Part shown: one piece after another, positions 32,161 through 42,030 of the stretch | How the letters are laid out: each line of letters starts with the position of its first letter | How positions within the stretch are numbered: position 1 is the first letter of the stretch | Assembly: GCA_905221605.1 (NCBI GenBank) | Contig: CAJNDS010002490.1 | Location: 389,001 to 453,000, forward strand | DNA from: Symbiodinium natans | Taxonomy: Eukaryota > Sar > Dinophyceae > Suessiales > Symbiodiniaceae | Length of the DNA stretch: 64,000 nucleotides | Reading direction: 5' to 3' | Notes under the pieces: model-generated | Seen by the model: only the letters and a program-made list of their open reading frames with translations | The model's database searches: none | Told to the model about the DNA's origin: nothing | Position numbers and translations under genes: made by a program

Positions 32161-32589
32161 GCGGCTTTTTGCAGGTCTGCAACAAAGAAGTACCTCAAAG
32201 GCAAGGTTTCACTAGAAACCATGGTGCCTGCAAAACGGAACCCTCCATATCGCACCAGTAAGCAGTCTAGACCCTAAACTTTAAACTCTAGACCCTAAAG
32301 CCGCATAAACCCTAAACTGGAGGAATCCCTCGCCTCGGGTTTTTGAAACTTCTAGGGTTTGGGTCTCTAGATGTTTGCTAGAGGGATCTTCACTTCAGGG
32401 TTCAGGGCTTGGGGTTCTTCAAAGCTCTTCGGGTTCTGGAGGGCTTTTGCCTTCTAGCGCTTTTAGTTTTTAGGGCTCTTCACAGGGCTACTGCCTTCAA
32501 GCCGTTTAAGCGTCTTAGGGTTTAGGGTCTATAGGGTTTAGGCTCTTAAGTTGTTTTTTTAAGGGTTGCTGAAGGGTTTTTTGAGGGGT

Positions 32590-32644
32590 TTGTGGGGGAA
32601 TCCCGCAGAGAGACGCTCCCCAAGAGGGCCCGCACCCAGAACCC
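32590..32644 (-). CDS. Exon candidate with strong acceptor
   Basis: CTTCTCTGCAG is followed by GFWVRALLGSVSLRDSP. The pyrimidine-rich acceptor is among the best here. The downstream limit is unclear (ACAAACCCC repeat). Confidence 0.5.
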
Positions 32645-32662
32645 CTGCAGAGAAGCCCCTGA

Positions 32663-32796
32663 GCTAAACCCTAAACCCTAAACCCTAAACCCTAAACCCT
32701 AAACCCTAAACCCTAAACCCTAAACCCCTAAACCCTAAACCCTAAACCCTAAACCCTAAACCCTAAACCCTAAACCCTAAACCCTAAACCCTAAAC
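32663..32796 (+). repeat. CCCTAAA array, about 19 units
   Basis: Near-perfect 7-mers with one extra C at 32727. Confidence 0.96.
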
Positions 32797-33199
32797 GCAC
32801 CGTGCCTGCGGTGTAGGGAAGAAGGCTTAGGCAGGGCAGCTTGGGGTTTAGGGCTTGGAGTTTAGGGTTTCACCCTAACCCCTAACCCCTAACCCCTGAA
32901 CCCTGAACCCTAAACCCTAAACCCTAAACCCTAAACCTTAAACCCTATAACCCTAAATCCTAAACTCCAGAAGCCCTACATGCCCAAGCTCAGACCCTCC
33001 CCGGTGGATTCTCCCTATCCATACCAACTCCCTCATAAGGCAGCCGACAGCTTCAATCATCCTGCATAGGCTTGAGGGTTTAGGCCCTAAACCCTAAACC
33101 CTGCTTGGAAGCCCAAAACTCTGAAACCTAAAACCTAAACCCTAAACTCTAAACCCTAAACCCTAAATCCTAAACCCGAAATCCTAAATCCTAAACCCT

Positions 33200-33289
33200 T
33201 CACTTCGTACACGCCCTGAGCCCTTCCAGCTCCACAGGGCCTTTGGGCATGTGATGACCGCTCAGCGTGACCGACTCCTTCAGCACCTC
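33200..33289 (-). CDS. 29-aa terminal-exon candidate
   Basis: After ACATTCTGAG the phase-0 frame runs EVLKESVTLSGHHMPKGPVE, LEGLRACTK, TGA at 33202-33200. An alternative exit at GGGC|GTGTAC would avoid the stop. Well-balanced composition. Confidence 0.55.
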   Translation of the reverse strand, partial: EVLKESVTLSGHHMPKGPVELEGLRACTK

Positions 33290-33349
33290 CTCAGAATGTA
33301 AGCGGGGCAACAAAGGGGCTTTTATAGGTGTAGGGTTCAGGGGTTAGGT

Positions 33350-33540
33350 TATAGGGTATAGGGTATAGGGTTTAGGGTTTAGGGTTTAGGCTTTAGGGTT
33401 TAGGGTTTAGGGTTTAGGGTTAGGGTTTAGGGTTTAGGGTTTAGGGTTTAGGGTTTAGGGTTTAGGGTTTAGGGTTTAGGGTTTAGGGTTTTGGGTTTAG
33501 GGTTTAGGGTTTAGGGTTTGGGTTTAGGGTTTGGGTTTAT
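33350..33540 (+). repeat. TTTAGGG array
   Basis: Over 20 units, with single-base indel variants (TTAGGG, TTTGGG) in the second half. Confidence 0.95.
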
Positions 33541-33615
33541 TTAGAGCTTAGAGGGATATCCCGCCCCTCCCACCCCAGACCCAGAACCCTAAATCCCCCA
33601 ACCATAAGCTCTAAC

Positions 33616-33686
33616 TTCCGAGACATTGGAAGCCAGAAAGGCTGCCTGCCAGTCGGGGAACTTCGCAAAAGTTAACTTCAAACCCC
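33616..33686 (-). CDS. 23-codon exon
   Basis: Acceptor GTCGTGCAG; GLKLTFAKFPDWQAAFLASN, VSE; donor GGAA|GTTAGA. FAKFPDWQAAFLAS is strongly protein-like. Confidence 0.6.
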
Positions 33687-33825
33687 CTGCACGACGCAGT
33701 TTTCAGGGTCTAGGGTTTAGGACCCTAAACTCTAAACCCTAAACCCTCAACCCTAAAACTCCAAACCCCACACCCCAAACCCCAAACCCTAAACCCTAAA
33801 CCCTAAGCCCTAAGCCCAAAAGCCC

Positions 33826-33889
33826 GACTTCCCGCCTCAACACTGCCATCCAGCCACTTCTCTCTGGAGCCGTTCCAGGCCTGGCTGAG
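33826..33889 (-). CDS. Exon candidate, strong acceptor
   Basis: GTGTCTCCTCAG precedes LSQAWNGSREKWLDGSVEAG, SR. The 3' limit is approximate because no GT/GC sits at the block edge. Confidence 0.55.
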
Positions 33890-34215
33890 CTGAGGAGACA
33901 CCAAGCCCTAAACCCTAGCCCTAAACCCTAAACCCTAAACCCGAAACCCTAAACCCTATAACCCTATAACCCTAAACCCCTCCAGAGCTTACGGCTCTGG
34001 GCTTAGGGTAAACCACGGGTTGTTTGCAGGGTTGGTTTATGGGTTGAGGCTTTCGGTTTCTGACCCAAACCACCAACCCCGAGCCCCCCCGAACTGCAAC
34101 CACAATCCCCCAAGCCGGAGATTCAAGCGCTAAACCCTAACCCCTAAACCCTAACCATAAACCCTGAACCCTAAACCCTACAGCCCCTGAGCGCTAAGCT
34201 TTCGAATCCACCGCA

Positions 34216-34368
34216 CTGGGGTAGTTCTCTAAATTAGGGTCCGTTGCGGGTCCCTATATGGGGGTATACGAAAATAAGGGACCCCTATAGTATAAACCCC
34301 TTAAATAGAAGAACTCCTTTATAAAAAAGGACTCACAACAGGGGTCCCAACTTAGAGAACTACGAAGT
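34216..34368. mobile_element. MITE family B/E composite, copy 3
   Basis: Terminal inverted repeats GGGTAGTTCTCTAAATTAGG and CCAACTTAGAGAACTAC. The interior (AAATAAGGGACCCCTATAG, AAATAGAAGAACTCC) is shared with 19556-19670 and 55430-55568, which end differently. Confidence 0.75.
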
Positions 34369-34459
34369 GCCCCTAAACCTTAAACCCTGAACCCTGAACC
34401 CTAAACCCTAAAACATCCCTAAACCCTAAACCCTAAACCCTAAACCCTAAACCCTAAAC

Positions 34460-34537
34460 CTTCGCGATGTCCTGGCCTGGATTTTGTCTCCAACTCGTGG
34501 CGCTCGGACAAGGCCGCCTCAGACTTCCCAAGCATCG
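34460..34537 (-). CDS. Exon with telomere-repeat donor
   Basis: Acceptor CCCTGAAG; MLGKSEAALSERHELETKSR, PGHRE; donor GAAG|GTTTAGGGT, the cleanest case of a telomere unit giving AAG|GT. Charged helical segment, probably coiled coil. Confidence 0.62.
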
Positions 34538-35034
34538 CTTCAGGGTTTTGTGCTTAGGGTTGTAGGGCTATAGGGTTGTAGGGTTGTAGGGTTTAGGGTT
34601 TTAGGTTGCCGTATTCTCCCTGAACAACCCTGCCCTTAGGCCCTGAAGTACCATGAAGGGCCCTCTGAGCGCTGTTAAGGCTGATTGGGGGGGGTCTAAC
34701 CCTAAACCCTAAACCCTAAACCCTAAACCCGAAACCCTAAACCCTGAAGCAGGCTCCGGGTTGGTACCTGGTGTCGGGGCTGCTTTACTCTTGCCACTTT
34801 AGGAAGAAAACAATTCTTCAGCCCTAAGCCCTAAGCCCTAAGCCCTAAACCCTAAACCCTAAACCCTAAGCCCTAAAACCCGAAGCCTTAAACCCTGCTT
34901 CATGCACGGATGCTTCAGGGTCCGAACCTTAACCCTCAACCCTCAACCCTCAACCCTGAACCGTGAACCCTCAAACCCTGGACCCGGTAACCCTGAAGCC
35001 GAAACCCCAAACCCTAAACCCCAGTCGCGCCTAC

Positions 35035-35064
35035 GCCCCGAGCTTGTGCTGCCACACTGCGCTC
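35035..35064 (-). CDS. 10-codon mini-exon
   Basis: CGAGCCACAG, then ERSVAAQARG, then GGGC|GTAGGC, exactly 30 nt. Confidence 0.45.
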
Positions 35065-35117
35065 CTGTGGCTCGGTCGTAAGAACTCGGGTCTTTTGGTC
35101 TTTTTTGAGAATTATCA

Positions 35118-35206
35118 AAGGGTTTAGGGTTTAGGGTTTAGGGTTTAGGGTTTAGGGTTTAGGGTTTAGGGTTTAGGGTTTAGGGTTTAGGGTTTAGGGT
35201 TTAGGG
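35118..35206 (+). repeat. TTTAGGG array
   Basis: Thirteen near-perfect units. Confidence 0.96.
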
Positions 35207-35291
35207 ATTGGGACTCGGGTTAAGGGTTAAGTCCTAAAACCTGAAACCTAAACTGCTTACTGGAGGTTTGAATGGACCTGGGCCCTAAACC

Positions 35292-35415
35292 TCAGCCCCA
35301 CCAAGTAAAGAACTCCCGGGCCCTGCCCCTGTACCCTTTCAGAAGCTGATCGATGTATTGCTCTGTTCTATCGTGTTGCTCTGGTATTTCATTGTCGCTT
35401 CCTCTGCCTCTGCCT
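35292..35415 (-). CDS. Low-complexity RG-rich to helical segment
   Basis: Minus frame runs from GKGRGRGRGSDNEIPEQHD into RTEQYIDQLLKGYRGRAREF, FTWWG and a stop. The upstream (RG)n comes from the CTCTGC microsatellite 35396-35460. The helical part looks genuine, but the ATG assigned upstream (SLSLSLS) is microsatellite translation. Confidence 0.4.
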
Positions 35416-35519
35416 CTGCCTTTGCCTCTGCCCCTGCCTTTGCCTCTCTCGCTCTTTCTCTGTATATGTGTGCAGCGTGTACTCATGCAAGCCCTATACA
35501 CTATACACCCCTCCATTGT

Positions 35520-35541
35520 GTACAGGGAGGGAGGGAGCGGA

Positions 35542-35574
<33 letters not shown>

Positions 35575-35700
35575 CAGAGAGAGGCAGAGAGAGGCAGAGA
35601 GAGAGAGAGAGAGACAGAGAGAGACGGACAGACAGTGGGAGAGAGAGAGAGAGAGACAGAGAGCGACGGAGAAAGAGAGAGAGAGAGAGAGAGACAGAGA
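35520..35700 (+). repeat. (GA)n-rich microsatellite
   Basis: GAGA with CAGAGA and GGCAGA interruptions. It creates long overlapping artefact ORFs on both strands (ERERERE, SLSLSLS). Confidence 0.96.
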
Positions 35701-35949
35701 TTGCTGCTGCGAGATCCCACAGAGGCGACGTCTTCTTGGCTGGTGCTGCAGGGTATTTTGTACTGATGCCGTGGGTCGCGACAACAGCAAAAACACGGGT
35801 TCCTTGGGCTGGGAGCATGATTCAGAGAGCCGGCAACATGAAACTAAGCCCTAAACCCCACTAAACCCCACTAAATAAAACCCTAAACCCTAAAACCCTA
35901 AAACCCTAAACCCTAAACCCTAAACCCTAAACCCTAAACCCTCTACAAC

Positions 35950-36029
35950 CTTGCCTCGGCACTGGCGTCGGCACGCTGCTGGCTGGGAACGCTCCAGGTC
36001 TCCGGGCATTTGGAGTTGCACAGGTTCAT
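35950..36029 (-). CDS. Possible initiator exon with GT donor
   Basis: ATG at 36029-36027 gives MNLCNSKCPETWSVPSQQRA and DASAEA, then CAAG|GTTGTAG. No AG acceptor is close upstream (CCCTAAACCCC precedes), so this fits a first exon. Two Cys (C-x3-C). Unknown protein. Confidence 0.5.
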
Positions 36030-36267
36030 TATAGGGTTTAGGGTTTAGGGGTGTTAGGGACCCCACCCCAGCCACCGGCCCAAATGGAGGCTTAGGCTTA
36101 GGGCTTGGGCTGCTAGTTTTGTTTTGCCCCCCGCGAAATAGGGGTCTGCCGCGGTTTAAGGCCCCTTAGGATGGGTCACCCTCCTAGGTTCCTGAACTGG
36201 TACTCTGAACCCCCTGAACACTAAACCCAAACAGAATTCATGAAAGAAGAAACGACCAAACCCAGAC

Positions 36268-36574
36268 TCATGCCTTGTGATGACACTGTACTTCACAATG
36301 CTTCTCAAGCAGACTTTGGCCAAAGCGCCGTTGCACGGACTGAAATCGACGACGGCGCTGATGGGTGCGCCAGAACCTCTCACCCTTGGATTCCCGAAAG
36401 AAAAGTGGCACATGGTCAGTCACCAACTTCGGCGAGGCGTAACTCTCAGCAAGGATCTTCGACTTCTCTGACGTTGCAATCCTGGACTGGCCCGTGGAGG
36501 CACACTCACCATGCTCAGGTCGCGAGTGAGGTTTGCAGAGCCGGTTTGGTGTTGTAGCAATTCCTGTTGTAGGA
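36268..36574 (-). CDS. 101-aa terminal exon, basic, unknown protein
   Basis: Longest splice-bounded frame in the window: acceptor CAACCCCTCAG at 36575-36585, one base, 101 codons, TGA at 36270-36268. Fragments: TSEKSKILAESYASPKLVTD, HVPLFFRESKGERFWRTHQR, RRRFQSVQRRFGQSLLEKHC. Rich in Arg with RRRR and several aromatics; C-x3-C-H-H near the C-terminus (CEVQCHH). Two shorter ATG ORFs on plus (from 36240 and 36277) overlap and are probably shadows. Nucleic-acid binding is a guess from charge only. Confidence 0.6.
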
Positions 36575-36639
36575 CTGAGGGGTTGGAGATTTTGTTACAG
36601 GGCCAGGAATTTCCTAAACCCTAAACCCTAAACCCTAAA

Positions 36640-36700
36640 CCCTGAACCCTGAACCCTGAACCCTGAACCCTGAACCCTGAACCCTGAACCCTAAACCCTG
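36640..36700 (+). repeat. CCCTGAA variant array
   Basis: Seven uniform CCCTGAA units inside CCCTAAA. Another example of a locally homogenised variant. Confidence 0.95.
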
Positions 36701-36748
36701 AACCCTATCTGAGACCTAGGACGTACGCCATGAACCCTAAACCCAAAC

Positions 36749-36817
36749 AGCGAGGCACAGCCGACCTTGATCTCCCACCCCCCGTAACCTGTGAAGCTCT
36801 CAGCCACCATCAGAAGC
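36749..36817 (-). CDS. 22-codon exon
   Basis: Acceptor ACCGCAG; one base; LLMVAESFTGYGGWEIKVGC, AS; donor CT|GTTTGGG. Hydrophobic strand, Gly turn and aromatic residues. Phase and splice sites agree. Confidence 0.6.
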
Positions 36818-36954
36818 CTGCGGTTTTAGTGTTTCCTAAACCCTAAACCCTAAACCCAAAACCCAAAACCCAAAACCCTAAACCCTAACCCCTGAACCCT
36901 GAACCCTAGCCCTAAACCCTAAACCCTAAACCCTGAACCCTGAACCCATTAGGG

Positions 36955-37160
36955 TTGAGGGGTTTGAGTCACCAAATGCCCTTGACAAGCAGGAAGCTGA
37001 CCAAGCCACTCCGAAGCCGAGCCGAAAGTTTAGGGTTTATGGCAAAGGGGAATGATTCCATGCCTGTACTTTGTCTCCCTTCCGGACCAGTCGTACAGGG
37101 GCCCCTGCGTGATGCCGCGGCTTTTGCTTTGGTGTCTCTGGTTTTTTGGGTTTAGGGTCC
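36955..37160 (-). CDS. Undecided exon block(s)
   Basis: Two unique pieces either side of one TTTAGGG unit. Minus: WLGQLPACQGHL then GTGACT, and AASRRGPCTTGPEGRQSTGM. Plus: FESPNALDKQEADQATPKPS and LYFVSLPDQSYRGPCVMPRL. Both strands are plausible. Confidence 0.3.
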
Positions 37161-37548
37161 AGGGTTCAGGATCTAGGGCTCAGGGGAAAAATCGAGGTTC
37201 AGCGAGACGCATCCTTGCACCCAATTCCTTGCTTTTTGGCGCCTAACGTTCTTATAATGCCACGCTGCCATACTAAGCAGAAAAATGACCTACTCAAGAA
37301 GCAACCTTGGGACTAAGCCTTTTTCTTCTCAAATTCGTGCGAAGGGAAGCCCACCCCTGAGCCACTGGGAATAAATCCTTGTGGACCACATGAACCCCTA
37401 AAAGGGTTTATGGTTCATATACCCGACCGGGGATGATAGGAGTGTAGAGTATATGACCCCAATTGCAGGGTTCGTGTGGTTCTCCAGGGGTGGCGCGCCC
37501 TGGGTCGCAGGAGGAACGAAACCCTCAACTCTAAACCCCTAAACTAGG

Positions 37549-37640
37549 GGCCTTAATAATTATAGGGTTCGGGGGGAATGATAGTAAAGCTATATGGGGA
37601 CTATAGGGAAATTTTGTTGGTAACACACCTATTTCACACT
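37549..37640. mobile_element. MITE family D, copy
   Basis: Starts GGGGCCTTAATAATTATAGG and continues GGGGACTATAGGGAAATT, parallel to 60892 and 24805, with a decayed 3' end. Confidence 0.55.
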
Positions 37641-38215
37641 CCCCGCAAGTCATTTGGCAATACTCGGGGATCCCCAGTGCCTAACGGGCTTTGGGGCCTG
37701 GATTTGTTTGTAAGGCCTCCTGAACCCTAAACCCTAAACCCTAAACCCCAAACCCTAAACCCTAAACCTTAAACCCTAAACCCTAAACCCGCAAGGTTCC
37801 CCTGAACCCCAGACCACAAGCCCCAGACAACCCGAGTTTAACCCAAGGACCCACGCCCCAGATCCCCTCCCTTCAACTCGCGCACCGAAACCCCTCGAAA
37901 CCCCCGAAGCTTGGGGGAAGGGAGCTTTGATTGTAGGTATGATCCTTATATTTTTTAACTATATAGTCTATTTTAAAGTCTTATCCTAAAATGGTAGAAA
38001 TAGTTTATTAACAGACTAAGAAGATTCTTGGTGTAACCCCAAATTCCTAAACACTAGACAAAAAAATGGGCGACGCGGAAGCCAGGGAGGTGCAGACGGT
38101 TCTGCCACCTGGTCCCCCAGACCAAGGCATCGCGGCATGACGCCGCTGAGGATCGAAGCTGAAGGGAGCATTTAGGGTTTAGGGTTTAGGGTTTAGGGTT
38201 TAGGGTTTAGGGTTC
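37640..38215. other. No gene firmly supported
   Basis: CCCTAAA units at 37720-37790, AT-rich spacer near 37950-38000, TTTAGGG at 38170-38212. The block 38062-38165 is open on plus from ATG 38065 (MGDAEAREVQTVLPPGPPDQ, stop 38137) and on minus (FSFDPQRRHAAMPWSGGPGG). The strand cannot be decided. Confidence 0.4.
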
Positions 38216-38516
38216 TGTGCGTCAACACTAGGCCACCCACCAAATCATCTGGGCCTGGCAATGGAGGTTGGCAGCGAGCATCTGGGCCTCCAGCCAAAGC
38301 TCGCCCCCTGTGAAGCCCCCCAACGTCACTAAGTGATTCAGAGAACTCTGCAAGTTTCCCGCGTCCGCATGCTAAAGCAGCCTTGGCGTTGTGGCTGATA
38401 CATAGTGAGGCCCACAAGTGGCCCGGAAAAATGGATTGCAGCCAAGCACTCGTGTGCTGAAAAAAACTTGAGATGGAGACTAAAATGCTCCCCTGGTCCC
38501 CCTTTAAACCTTGCAC
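38216..38516 (-). CDS. About 100-aa open block, unknown protein
   Basis: Minus frame open across the whole unique block: SILVSISSFFQHTSAWLQSI, FPGHLWASLCISHNAKAALA, CGRGKLAEFSESLSDVGGLH. It ends where a TTTAGGG tract starts at 38212. The ATG at 38516 may be fortuitous because CTGTGCAAG just above could be an acceptor. Hydrophobic N-terminal half, small-residue-rich C-terminal half. Confidence 0.5.
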
Positions 38517-38850
38517 AGGGTTTTTGGGTTTTATGGTTTAGGGCTTAAGGTTTAGGAGCGTAAGCCCTACAACCTGATCAGCCCCCAAGCCCTGTGCCTA
38601 AACCCAAATACCCTGAACCAAACCCTAAACCCTAAACCCTAAACCCTAAACCCTAAACCCTAAACCCTAAATACCCTTTAGAAACTAAGCCCCGACCTTT
38701 GATATGCCCTGGAGAAACACTGAAAATTATTGACCCTGAACCCAAAACCTAAACCCGCAAAATCTTACAGCTTGTACAGCCCAAAGCCCTATAGCACGCC
38801 CCTATCACCCTTCAACCCTAGACCCCTCCAAAAAACCCTGAAAACCCTAG

Positions 38851-38976
38851 GGTTTAGGGTTTAGGGTTTAGGGTTTAGGGTTTAGGGTTTAGGGTTTAGG
38901 GTTTAGGGTTTAGGGTTTAGGGTTTAGGGTTTTGGCTTCAGGGTTTAGGGTTTAGGGTTTAGGGTTTAGGGTGTCG
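38851..38976 (+). repeat. TTTAGGG array
   Basis: About 16 units. Downstream, the block 38980-39058 is open on plus (WALIGIAAGVAGAAGQAIAA, stop) and minus (AMACPAAPATPAAIPIKAQ then GTTCCA). A glycine-zipper-like helix on plus is notable but unproven. Confidence 0.9.
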
Positions 38977-39146
38977 GCCTGGAACCTGGGCTTTGATCGG
39001 AATCGCCGCCGGCGTGGCCGGCGCGGCCGGGCAAGCCATTGCAGCGCAGCGGTCGTGAGGGGTTTAGGGTTTAGGGTTTAGGGTTTAGGGTTTAGACTAT
39101 GAGTATGAATATTCTTGCGGAACTATCTCTCATCACTAGATTATGC

Positions 39147-39210
39147 TTATTCGTAGTTTTTCTCAGCACTGTCCTGAGTCACTCCATGCGGAGGGCTGCC
39201 GGCCGAGAAC
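39147..39210 (-). CDS. 20-aa terminal-exon candidate
   Basis: Acceptor ATCTTTGAG, one base, FSAGSPPHGVTQDSAEKNYE, TAA. The plus-strand ATG ORF over it (MSMNILAELSLITRLCLFVV) looks like a signal anchor and is the competing call. Confidence 0.45.
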
Positions 39211-39269
39211 CTCAAAGATCTGGGGGAAAACCCTCAACCCTACACACTAGAGCCTTCAGACTACGCTAC

Positions 39270-39319
39270 ATCCCGGAAGCTTCGAGACGAGGGTTCTTTG
39301 ATGCATCGACGACTCAGAC
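39270..39319 (-). CDS. Mini-exon candidate
   Basis: CATTGCAG, then LSRRCIKEPSSRSFRD, then GTAGCG. Its phase does not match direct joining to 39147-39210, so the two may not be consecutive. Confidence 0.4.
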
Positions 39320-40043
39320 CTGCAATGTGCGAGGTTTCGGGTTTAGGGTTTAGGGTTTAGGGTTTAGAGTTTGGAGTGGCTAGGGTCTGTGGGGCTTGGC
39401 GTGATATTAATTTGCGGCTTTGAGTTCGAGATCTCGGTTTTGGGTTTGGGGGTTGGCAAAACATTCCCCATGAGCATGAACCACACCTTGCGGGGCCGAA
39501 CGGTTCAGCGATGACAGCCAGCATGTCATGTCACTGGTTTAAGTATATTAAGTTCGAGGGCTTCCAGGTTTAGGGTTTAAGGTTTAGGGTTTAGGGTTTA
39601 GGGTATAGGGTTTAGGGTTTAGGGTTTAGGGCCACGCTTGCCACAATATGAGCAACGCGCCAGGGAGAGGCTGCTTTGCCGAACACGATGCGGGCCCTAG
39701 GCGCAGCAGCAGGCGAACCCCTAAACCCTAAACCCTAAACCCCCAACCCTAAACCCTAAACCCTATATAACCCTTGTTTGGGGGACTGTAGGGGCAGTAA
39801 GGAGATCTGGGGGGGGGGGGGGGCCTATAGTGGGAGAAGACGAGTATACTGTGCTTCCGGGTGCCCTTCCCAGGTTCCCTACATAAGCCTAGTTAAGTGC
39901 GAGTAAGCTGGACTGAAGTGAAGGGTTTTGGGTGGTTAGGTAAACCCTAAAACCCTCAAACCCTCAAACCCTCAAACCCTCAAACCCTAAAACCCTATAA
40001 AGCCCTCAAACCCTCAAACCCTCAAACCCTGTTAGGGAACCGA

Positions 40044-40212
40044 GGGGGGGGGGGGGGGGGGGGGGGGGCGGTAGGGGATCCTGTGAGACAAATGCAGCAT
40101 GGACTTTCGCGGACTGCAACGCAACGTTTTGATGGGCCGGGCTCGGAGATTCATGCGGCCGAATGTCAGTAGCTGTTGGAACCCGAGTTAGGATCTTCCA
40201 GCTCGCTGTCAT
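40044..40212 (-). CDS. Open block next to a poly-G run
   Basis: Minus frame SWKILTRVPTATDIRPHESP and SPAHQNVALQSAKVHAAFVS, followed by a poly-Pro artefact from the G homopolymer at 40044-40068. The part before poly-Pro is plausible exon. Confidence 0.4.
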
Positions 40213-40354
40213 GTCTTGGCTATGTTGGGTTTAGGGCTTAAGGTTTAGGGTTTTGGGGTCTTAGGGTTTTAGGGTATTAGGGTTTTAGGGTTTAGGGGTT
40301 TAAGAGGTTGAGGGGCCCCCTGCGGGAGCCTTGAGACAGAGGGAATCGACTTAC

Positions 40355-40395
40355 CCAAGCTGATGGATTGGATCAACTTGTTCAGGGATCAAGCC
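40355..40395 (-). CDS. 41-nt mini-exon with repeat acceptor and GTAAGT donor
   Basis: GGTTTAG (a telomere unit) serves as the acceptor, then GLIPEQVDPIHQL, then G|GTAAGT, the textbook donor. A compact example of a telomere repeat used as a 3' splice site. Confidence 0.55.
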
Positions 40396-41090
40396 CTAAA
40401 CCGCAAACCCTCAACCCCGCACCCTAAACCCTCAAAACCTTAAAGCCCTAAAACCCTCAACGCCCTGAACCCTAAACCCTAAACCCTAAACCCTAAACCC
40501 TAAACCCGAAACCTCTACCCCGAGCCACAACAAACCCTGGAGTCGGGAATGCCAGAGCCTGCGATGGCTTTGGGAGTTGTCCTCCATCCTTGAATTACGC
40601 CCCAAACCCCCAAACCCCCAAACCCCCAAACCCAAAACCCAAAACCCAAAACCCAAAACCCTAAACCCTAAACCCTAGCCCTAAACCCTAAACCCTAAAC
40701 TTAAACCCTGTAAGCCCTAAGCCCTCAACCCCAATACTAGCCCTAAAGTTGGGTTTGGAAAGTATGGGCCATATTAGGAGGATATTAAGGGAACCTCGTA
40801 TAGGGTTTAGGGTTTAGGGTTTAGGGTTTAGGGTTTAGGGTGTAGGGTTTAGGGTTTAGGGTTTAGGGTTTGGGGCAGGTTTAGGGCTAGGGTACATTCT
40901 TTGGGGTACGAGTCTTCATCCCTTGAGGTCCAGCTGACTACAGCCTCGGCAGGAGGATCGCTAACCGCGGCAGACCGTTAACAACTCCTAAGGGTGCCTG
41001 TACTAGGTCACCCCCAACTACCCGAACGTAGGGTTTAGGGTTTACGGTTTAGGGCTTAGGATTTAGGGTTGAGGGCCCAGGGTTTAGGGT

Positions 41091-41284
41091 TTAGGGTTCA
41101 GGTGTAATCATGGGGATCGGGGAGGTATGATAGAGTTTCGCGCTCTTCGTGGTAGATGCTTGGGGGTACGAGTCGAGGGTGGCTAGGGGTGCCTGTGAGC
41201 ACACATCTTGGTGAGACGATCGGCGAGCTTTCCGACGGAAGCTCTGGGCGAGCACCGGGGCTAAGGTGCTAATGATTAGAACAG
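41091..41284 (-). CDS. About 64-codon open block to stop
   Basis: Open from the TTTAGGG tract edge to TAA at 41093-41091: STLAPVLAQSFRRKARRSSH, QDVCSQAPLATLDSYPQAST, TKSAKLYHTSPIPMITPEP. Ser/Thr/Pro-rich, possibly disordered. The final residues come from repeat. CACCTTAG near 41257 could be the true acceptor. Confidence 0.45.
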
Positions 41285-41435
41285 GGTTTAGGGTTTAGGG
41301 TTTAGGGTTTAGGGTTTAGGGTTTGGGGTTTGGGGTTTGGGGTTTGGGGTTTGGGGTTTGGGGTTTGGGGTTTGGGGTTTGGGGTTTGGGGTTTTGGGTT
41401 TGGGGTTTGGGGTTTGGGGTTTAGGGTTTAGGGTT
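41281..41435 (+). repeat. TTTAGGG then TTTGGGG array
   Basis: Six TTTAGGG units followed by about 14 uniform TTTGGGG units. The largest TTTGGGG block of the window. Confidence 0.96.
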
Positions 41436-41505
41436 TTGGGGGGAGTTACTGTAGTATAATTACAAAGGGACCATAAGGGAATACAGTAATTATTCCGACC
41501 CCTGT
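41431..41505 (+). mobile_element. MITE family D, copy
   Basis: GGGACCATAAGGGAATACAG and ATTATTCCGACCCCTGT. Adjacent to the TTTGGGG array. Confidence 0.55.
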
Positions 41506-41732
41506 ACGACCGACCTCAAAACCATAAAAGCCCGATTGCACTCTCCATCCCCCTGAGTAGACATAGCTAGTTTGTCCGCAAGGCTGCCACTAAAAAGGGT
41601 CGACCAAGCATAGAGAGAGGGCCCTGGGTTCAGGTTGAGGCGTTTTGGGCTTCTCCATCGTCTACGGCCTAAAAAGAGCTTAGGGGCTTCGAGGCTTACG
41701 TGGTGTCGTGGTTGAGGGCTTCGGAAAACCAT
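41490..41732 (-). CDS. 80-aa ATG ORF, plausible exon material
   Basis: Unlike most ATG ORFs here, it is not repeat-derived: PQPRHHVSLEAPKLFLGRRR, LNPGPSLYAWSTLFSGSLAD, KLAMSTQGDGECNRAFMVL. The last residues read into the MITE, so the true 3' boundary is probably earlier. Function unknown. Confidence 0.4.
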   Translation of the reverse strand: MVFRSPQPRHHVSLEAPKLFLGRRRWRSPKRLNLNPGPSLYAWSTLFSGSLADKLAMSTQGDGECNRAFMVLRSVVQGSE

Positions 41733-41764
41733 ATCGCAAGGGTCCCGAGAAGTCTCATCAGACC

Positions 41765-41930
41765 GCCCTAAAACCCTAAACCCTAAACCCTAAACCCTAA
41801 ACCCTAAACCCTAAACCCTAAACCCTAAACCCTAAACCCTAAACCCTAAGCCCTAAACCCTAAACCCTAAACCCTAAACCCTAAACCCTAAACCCTAAAC
41901 CCCAACCCTAAACCCTAAACCCCTAAGATC
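41765..41930 (+). repeat. CCCTAAA array
   Basis: About 22 units, one CCCTAAG variant. Confidence 0.96.
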
Positions 41931-42030
41931 CCATAAAAACCTTGCAGGAGCCTTGAAGCCTTGGGCCTTCCCAATAGATGAAGATTCGCTGTAGCCTTGA
42001 CAGGTTTTAGGTACCTGAAGGATACTTAGG

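Noticed and set aside
35292-35864. Cluster of overlapping 100-168 aa ORFs on both strands
   Set aside because: Translations of the GA and CTCTGC microsatellites (ERERER, SLSLSL); only the end of the minus frame near 35292-35370 looks genuine.
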